From positions 1 through 9,380 of the forward strand of contig JAUILJ010000238.1 in NCBI GenBank assembly GCA_030433055.1: a DNA stretch of 9,380 bases. Reading direction: 5' to 3'. A program made the position numbers and the translations under genes. The DNA is from Polyangia bacterium (GTDB lineage: Bacteria > Myxococcota_A > Polyangia > Polyangiales > Polyangiaceae). Below the pieces are notes generated by a model. It saw nothing but the letters and a program-made list of their open reading frames with translations. It was not told the DNA's origin and ran no database searches. Below, piece after piece: positions 6,048 through 9,380 of this stretch (position 1 is its first letter; each line of letters starts with the position of its first letter).

Positions 6048-6812
6048 TCATTGCCCGAGCACCGCGTGCGCCTGATCCGCCTGAGGACCACGAGGTTGAA
6101 TCGCGAGCACTTCGCGCGCGTAGCTTCGGGCCAGCTCAGGCTGTCCAGCGCGCTGCGCCGTCTGCATACCGAGGAAGCTCGCCTCGAACTTCATCGTACC
6201 CTGCGGAAACTTGGAACGGTACTCGTCGAGTTCGAGCAGCGCTCGCGCCGGGTTGGTCGCTGACAGGGACTTCGCCCGCTGCAGCGCCGAGAGCTCGGCG
6301 CTGAGCTGCGACTGAGGTTGACTGGAGTGGACCGGCGCGGTTTGCCCACTCGAGCGTGCCGGCTCCTCGAGTGCGACTGGAGCGGGCGCGAGGGGCTGTT
6401 TTGGGGCGGCCGGCTGCGGCGAGACCGGAGGTGTGTTGGTTGCGACCGCCGGAGGCGCAGGGCTCGGAGCGGGTGGGTTTGTCGTCGCGACGTGAGCCAC
6501 GCCAGTAGCCAAGCCTCCAGCTACCACCCCAGCACCGACCCACTTCAGCAGCGCCACTCCGACAGATGCCTTCCCAAGCGCAGCACCGGAGCCGGACGCC
6601 GCAGCCGCTCCCGCGGCCGCGCTTCCCCCTCCAGCCACGGCGCCTGCCGCTTGGGCGCCTCCGGCGACACCGACGAGGGCGCCACCAACACCGACAGCAG
6701 CCAAGGTGCGCTGCATCGCGGCGTGGGTCGGTCGCTCCTCACCCCCAGCTCGAAGGAGCCGGCCCAGCGCAGATTCGGGCGCTCGGTTCAGCAGGCGTTC
6801 AGGATCGGCCAT
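6048..6812 (-). CDS. Single-pass membrane protein with C-terminal TPR-like region, sigma-factor partner (candidate anti-sigma/regulator)
   Basis: A 254-residue protein. The short N-terminal segment (about 1-40) is predicted cytoplasmic and helical: PERLLNRAPESALGRLLRAG, then ERPTHAAMQRTLAAVG. A long Ala/Gly-rich stretch follows, with a hydrophobic segment LLKWVGAGVVAGGLATGVAH as the likely membrane helix. A Pro/Ala-rich linker (about 110-160) leads to a C-terminal TPR-like pair of helical hairpins with phrases ATNPARALLELDEYRSKFPQ and GQPELARSYAREVLAIQPRG. It starts within the last 14 bases of the sigma factor gene and has a good GAGGAG six bases before ATG. Position, topology and N-terminal segment suggest a membrane-bound regulator of that sigma factor. 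It lacks the HxxxCxxC zinc motif of classical ZAS anti-sigma factors, so this role is inferred, not seen. Confidence 0.82.
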   Translation of the reverse strand: MADPERLLNRAPESALGRLLRAGGEERPTHAAMQRTLAAVGVGGALVGVAGGAQAAGAVAGGGSAAAGAAAASGSGAALGKASVGVALLKWVGAGVVAGGLATGVAHVATTNPPAPSPAPPAVATNTPPVSPQPAAPKQPLAPAPVALEEPARSSGQTAPVHSSQPQSQLSAELSALQRAKSLSATNPARALLELDEYRSKFPQGTMKFEASFLGMQTAQRAGQPELARSYAREVLAIQPRGPQADQAHAVLGQ

Positions 6813-7404
6813 GATTCACTCCTCGCGCCAGCGCGTGGTCACGCGCCAGCTCCGCGCGCCTCAAGCGCTGCTCGAAATCTTCCCTGGCGCGGCGCAACCT
6901 CGACGCAGCAGTTCCACGCGGAATACCAAGGCCATCAGCGATCTCCGAGAGGCTGAGCTGCTCGATCTCGAACGACACGAACACGCAGCGCAGATCGAGT
7001 GGCATCAGACCCAGCAGATCATCCAGGAGCTCGCGAGCTCGCCGCTGATCGATCAGCGCCTCGGGGCTAGGTAAGTCGGCCGAGAACTCCTCCACCAGCT
7101 CATCCTCGGCGCGCCGCCCGCGGTCGCGCTTGAAGCGCGCCGCCATCCGACTTGCAACGCCGAACAGGAAGGCTCGCTCGCGACCCGCGTGGATGGAATC
7201 GAGTTTTCGGCAAGCGATGACGAACACCTGCTGCGCGAGGTCGTCGGCGTCCCCGGCGACGAGCCCAAAGCGCCTCAACAGGCGCCAAACGAAATCGAAG
7301 TGCTGGCGCACCAGCTGCTCTGCCGACAAGCCGGTAGGCGCCGGTGCGGCGGGCGACGCCCCTTCCTGATCCAGAAACTCGTTGATCGCCCGCTGCGCCC
7401 GCAC
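6799..7404 (-). CDS. ECF-type RNA polymerase sigma factor
   Basis: A 201-residue protein with the two-domain ECF layout. Region 2 (about 28-95) includes HFDFVWRLLRRFG, the DADDLAQQVFVIA stretch (52-64) that binds core polymerase, and the -10 recognition helix FLFGVASRMAARFKRDRGRR. Region 4 (about 125-180) includes LLGLMPLDLRCVFVSFEIEQ, then the helix-turn-helix LSLSEIADGLGIPRGTAASR (150-169) that reads the -35 element. The frame extends upstream, but that part overlaps another gene and looks non-coding. GTG 7404 is the first good start, with GGGGGA ten bases upstream. The gene lies 44 bases after the secreted protein gene and overlaps the putative regulator gene by 14 bases. Its target promoters cannot be read from this window. 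Confidence 0.9.
   Translation of the reverse strand: MRAQRAINEFLDQEGASPAAPAPTGLSAEQLVRQHFDFVWRLLRRFGLVAGDADDLAQQVFVIACRKLDSIHAGRERAFLFGVASRMAARFKRDRGRRAEDELVEEFSADLPSPEALIDQRRARELLDDLLGLMPLDLRCVFVSFEIEQLSLSEIADGLGIPRGTAASRLRRAREDFEQRLRRAELARDHALARGVNHGRS
6819..6824 (-). promoter_or_regulatory. Ribosome binding site of the membrane TPR protein gene
   Basis: GAGGAG on the minus strand, six bases before ATG 6812. It lies inside the 3' end of the sigma factor gene, as expected for coupled translation. Confidence 0.7.
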
Positions 7405-7448
7405 GCAGGCTGATTCCCCCGAGCGGCGCCTTGGATCACGAAAAATGT

Positions 7449-8507
7449 CTACAACGCGAGTCTGAGCCCCAGGTCGACGCTGACTGACACGGGATTGACC
7501 TCGTGAACCACGCTGTCTGGGTGCGAGAACGTGAAGCGCTGGCGCACCAGCGGAAACCAAGGGCCCCCGGAAACGAACAATTCCAAGCCCTGCAACGAGA
7601 CGCCGAATGAAACCGGTAGCCCCAGCGCGGCCCAAGCGGCCGATGCGGAGCGTGCATCGGTGAGTCGAGCAGAGCGCTCTGCAGTCGCGCGCCAGTAGCC
7701 GCCTTCCCCGGCTGCACACAGCTCCGCGAAGACGGGGGAACGTAGGACCTCGGCAGCGCACAGCCTCGCCCTCACCCCCAGCAAGCGAAACCTCAAACTG
7801 GTCTGCTCGAAGGTCACGGGACCCGAGTCCTGGTAGCTACCGTCCAGCGCGACTCGCCAGCCGCTCGCCGCTTCGACCCCAGGCTCCCACGAGCGAAAGC
7901 GGGAGACACCTAGCGCAAACCCATACACCGGGTCTGGCGCGATCTGCGAGCTCGCACGACCGGAGAAGGAAAGGCTCCACGAGGCACCCGGCGACGCCTG
8001 GGGTGCGAGCGACGTGCCTGTCGGTGAACGCGATGGAGGCGATGGCGGCGAGTCGGCGACTGCTTCCGACCGAGACGACGCGTGCTCCTCTTCCAACTCG
8101 GGCGCTGCGGTCTGCGGGCCTGGAGGCTCCGCCTCCACGAGCAAGGCCACGGCCAGCGCGAGCGCGTTCGCCACCTCATCACAGCTCGCGCCGCGGATCT
8201 GACGGATGATTCGCTCCCGGCGCGCGTCGACGAACTCCAAGCGTGCGCTGTAGCCATCCCCCACGCGGACGATCCGCACGTCGAGCACGCGAGCGAGACT
8301 GCCTGGCTCCGCAAGCTCGAGGCGGTCGGTGTGTGAGCCGACGCGGTGCACGAAGTCTGCCTGATCCAAGCAGCCCGCTGGGGCTACGTAGCTCACGCGT
8401 ACGGGTTCCGCGTGGCTCTGACGGGCGAACACTCCGAGTGCGGCAAACGTGGCGAGCCCAACTAGCGTGGCCCCTCCATCACTGGCCCGGCACCGCCGCC
8501 TACCCAT
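7449..8507 (-). CDS. Secreted envelope protein of unknown function, probable beta-rich (outer membrane) C-terminal domain
   Basis: A 352-residue protein. Residues 1-33 are a Sec signal peptide: basic MGRRRCR, a hydrophobic core TLVGLATFAALGVF, and probable cleavage after SHA (31-33). A first domain (about 35-128) has two cysteines, C46 (APAGCLDQADFVHRV) and C109 (IRGASCDEVANALALAVALL), likely disulfide partners, around a beta stretch. A Pro/Ser-rich linker (about 130-172) follows. The C-terminal part (about 175-352) alternates hydrophobic and polar residues and ends in NPVSVSVDLGLRLAL, which resembles beta-strands of a small outer-membrane barrel. I recall proteins of this general layout beside sigma factor genes in Polyangiales, but no named family. 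The ATG overlaps the lgt stop by eight bases, and GAGG lies about nine bases upstream. Confidence 0.82.
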   Translation of the reverse strand: MGRRRCRASDGGATLVGLATFAALGVFARQSHAEPVRVSYVAPAGCLDQADFVHRVGSHTDRLELAEPGSLARVLDVRIVRVGDGYSARLEFVDARRERIIRQIRGASCDEVANALALAVALLVEAEPPGPQTAAPELEEEHASSRSEAVADSPPSPPSRSPTGTSLAPQASPGASWSLSFSGRASSQIAPDPVYGFALGVSRFRSWEPGVEAASGWRVALDGSYQDSGPVTFEQTSLRFRLLGVRARLCAAEVLRSPVFAELCAAGEGGYWRATAERSARLTDARSASAAWAALGLPVSFGVSLQGLELFVSGGPWFPLVRQRFTFSHPDSVVHEVNPVSVSVDLGLRLAL

Positions 8508-9378
8508 GCTCCGCGACCTCGCTTGCAGAATCGCCTCCGAGCGCTGGCTGCCGTTCGATCCAGTGAAATCCCAGCGCGGCCGCGCCGCAGCTGAGTAGCG
8601 CGAGCCATTGGGTGAGACTCAGCTCGAGTGAATCCCAGGGCGAGCGCCCCACACGGACCAGCAACATCGTCAGACCCGGAAGCAGGAACCCGATCCTGAG
8701 TGAGGCGCGCCAACGCGGGTCCCGCACCAGGTGCCCTGCAGCAAAGCCAGCCAGCAGACCCCACACGATCCACGCCAGCGCCAGCAGCAGGCGTCCCTCG
8801 AACGCCGGCCCCAGGATCCCTCGCTCGGCGTCTCCGCGCAGAAGATCCACGGTCAAACGCAGCCACCCGTAGCCGAGCAAGAAGGCGGCGAAACCTTGAC
8901 CAGGTCGGCGACAGCGCGGTCGGAGCCAGACCAGTGCAGCAAAGAGCAGTACGCCCAGCAGCAGCTCGTAGAGCTGAGTCGGATGCACCGGAAGTGCCTC
9001 GCGAGCGCTGTCAGGAATCAGACCGGCGTTGACTTGCGCGACCCAGGCCGGAGCGCCCCAGCCGTCCAGTGTGTGGCCGCTCCAATGAGGAAACGTGCCC
9101 AGGCCCTTCAACGTCGCGCCTGCATCCTGCGGTAGGTGGCGACCGTAGTCACATCCGAATAGATAACAGCCACCGCGGACGATCGCGCTGCCCAGAGCGA
9201 CCGCCGGGGCGGCGGCGTCGAGCCATTTCCGTGCGATAATGGCGCCGTGCTCCGCTCCCACGCCGTCCTCCTCGACCAGCGCGGTCTCGGCGCCGTCGTC
9301 GGCAGGACCTTCACGCTCACCCCGAACGACGCCGACAGCGTGTCCGACGCAGACCACACCTTCGTCGCCATGGTCGTC
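8500..9378 (-). CDS. lgt: Prolipoprotein diacylglyceryl transferase, N-terminal part missing or replaced (frame open to the window edge)
   Basis: Lgt transfers diacylglycerol from phosphatidylglycerol to the lipobox Cys of prolipoproteins in the inner membrane, the first step of lipoprotein maturation. Counting from a GTG at 9357, visible signatures are the Lgt core AAAPAVALGSAIVRGGCYLF (48-67) followed by GCDYGR with the conserved Arg, HPTQLYE (125-131), and FLLGYGWLRLTVDLLRGDAE (159-178). Several hydrophobic helices are present. Two oddities: the first three or so helices, including the HGG-containing segment, are absent, since from about 9237 rightward the open frame reads a polar, acidic sequence unlike Lgt; and about 60 residues with two extra hydrophobic segments (183-245) separate RGDAERG from the last helix LSLTQWLALL. 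No clear start can be chosen; GTG 9357 and GTG near 9264 are possible but neither restores the N-terminus. Identity is firm; completeness is not. It is the first visible gene of the minus-strand cluster. Confidence 0.8.
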   Translation of the reverse strand, partial: DDHGDEGVVCVGHAVGVVRGEREGPADDGAETALVEEDGVGAEHGAIIARKWLDAAAPAVALGSAIVRGGCYLFGCDYGRHLPQDAGATLKGLGTFPHWSGHTLDGWGAPAWVAQVNAGLIPDSAREALPVHPTQLYELLLGVLLFAALVWLRPRCRRPGQGFAAFLLGYGWLRLTVDLLRGDAERGILGPAFEGRLLLALAWIVWGLLAGFAAGHLVRDPRWRASLRIGFLLPGLTMLLVRVGRSPWDSLELSLTQWLALLSCGAAALGFHWIERQPALGGDSASEVAEHG

Positions 9379-9380
9379 CT
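9247..9380 (+). other. Possible start or segment of a plus-strand coding region, partial
   Basis: From GTG 9247 to the window end one plus-strand frame stays open with nearly all codons ending in G or C, higher than any other gene here. It reads VLRSHAVLLDQRGLGAVVGR and later TFTLTPNDADSVSDADHTF, which looks more protein-like than the overlapping minus-strand frame of lgt. No ribosome binding site is visible and I recognise no family. The mirror frame on the minus strand shares the same third positions and is also GC-rich there, so the strand is uncertain. Confidence 0.28.

Noticed and set aside
7405..7761. Upstream extension of the sigma factor frame to an ATG at 7761
   Set aside because: The extra residues are Arg-rich, overlap the secreted protein's coding region in another frame and have no family similarity that I can see; GTG 7404 gives a normal ECF length.
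8731..9135. Open plus-strand frames opposite lgt
   Set aside because: Arg/Gln/Ser-rich shadows; lgt motifs are clear on the minus strand in this interval.
9239..9380. ATG 9239 plus-strand frame (MAPCSAPTPSSS)
   Set aside because: Ser/Pro/Thr-only composition typical of a shifted frame of GC-rich coding; the GTG 9247 frame has much better codon structure.

Overview
The window is high-GC DNA with dense, high-GC3 coding on both strands, overlapping genes, many lipoproteins and secreted proteins, a fused HEAT/cyclophilin lipoprotein, an ECF sigma factor paired with a membrane TPR protein, and weak Shine-Dalgarno signals. Together these suggest a myxobacterium (Myxococcota), most likely of the Polyangiales/Sorangiineae type. 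That assignment is inferred from gene content and style; no rRNA or other decisive phylogenetic marker is present.

The left part is on the plus strand. It opens with the 3' end of a hybrid histidine kinase (G2 box of the ATPase domain, then a receiver-like domain that has lost its phosphoacceptor Asp). A weak hairpin over its stop codon is followed by a candidate promoter for a tight three-gene run: a small YdcF/DUF218 protein (596-1096), a 743-residue lipoprotein with HEAT repeats and a C-terminal cyclophilin-type prolyl isomerase domain (1096-3327), and coaX, type III pantothenate kinase (3356-4132), the committed step of CoA synthesis. The run ends at a perfect 12-bp hairpin (4226-4253) that lies between convergent genes and can serve both strands.

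The right part is on the minus strand. Next to the terminator is a single lipoprotein gene (4278-4997) with GYQQQP and PPAGTA tandem repeats and its own candidate promoter in the 229-bp gap upstream. Right of that gap lies a compact minus-strand cluster, in transcription order: lgt (prolipoprotein diacylglyceryl transferase), a secreted two-part envelope protein with a probable beta-rich C-terminus, an ECF sigma factor, a single-pass membrane protein with a C-terminal TPR-like region (candidate sigma regulator), and a Cys-rich lipoprotein with a duplicated eight-cysteine module. These genes overlap or abut, so they probably form one operon: the enzyme that lipidates lipoproteins, an envelope protein, a sigma/regulator pair and a lipoprotein. 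I read this as an envelope-sensing or envelope-maintenance cassette; the role is inferred.

The far right end is odd. Recognisable Lgt sequence stops at about position 9237, although the conserved N-terminal third of Lgt should follow. The last about 140 bases instead look like coding in another frame, best read on the plus strand from 9247. This may be a rearrangement, a broken lgt, or an assembly join.
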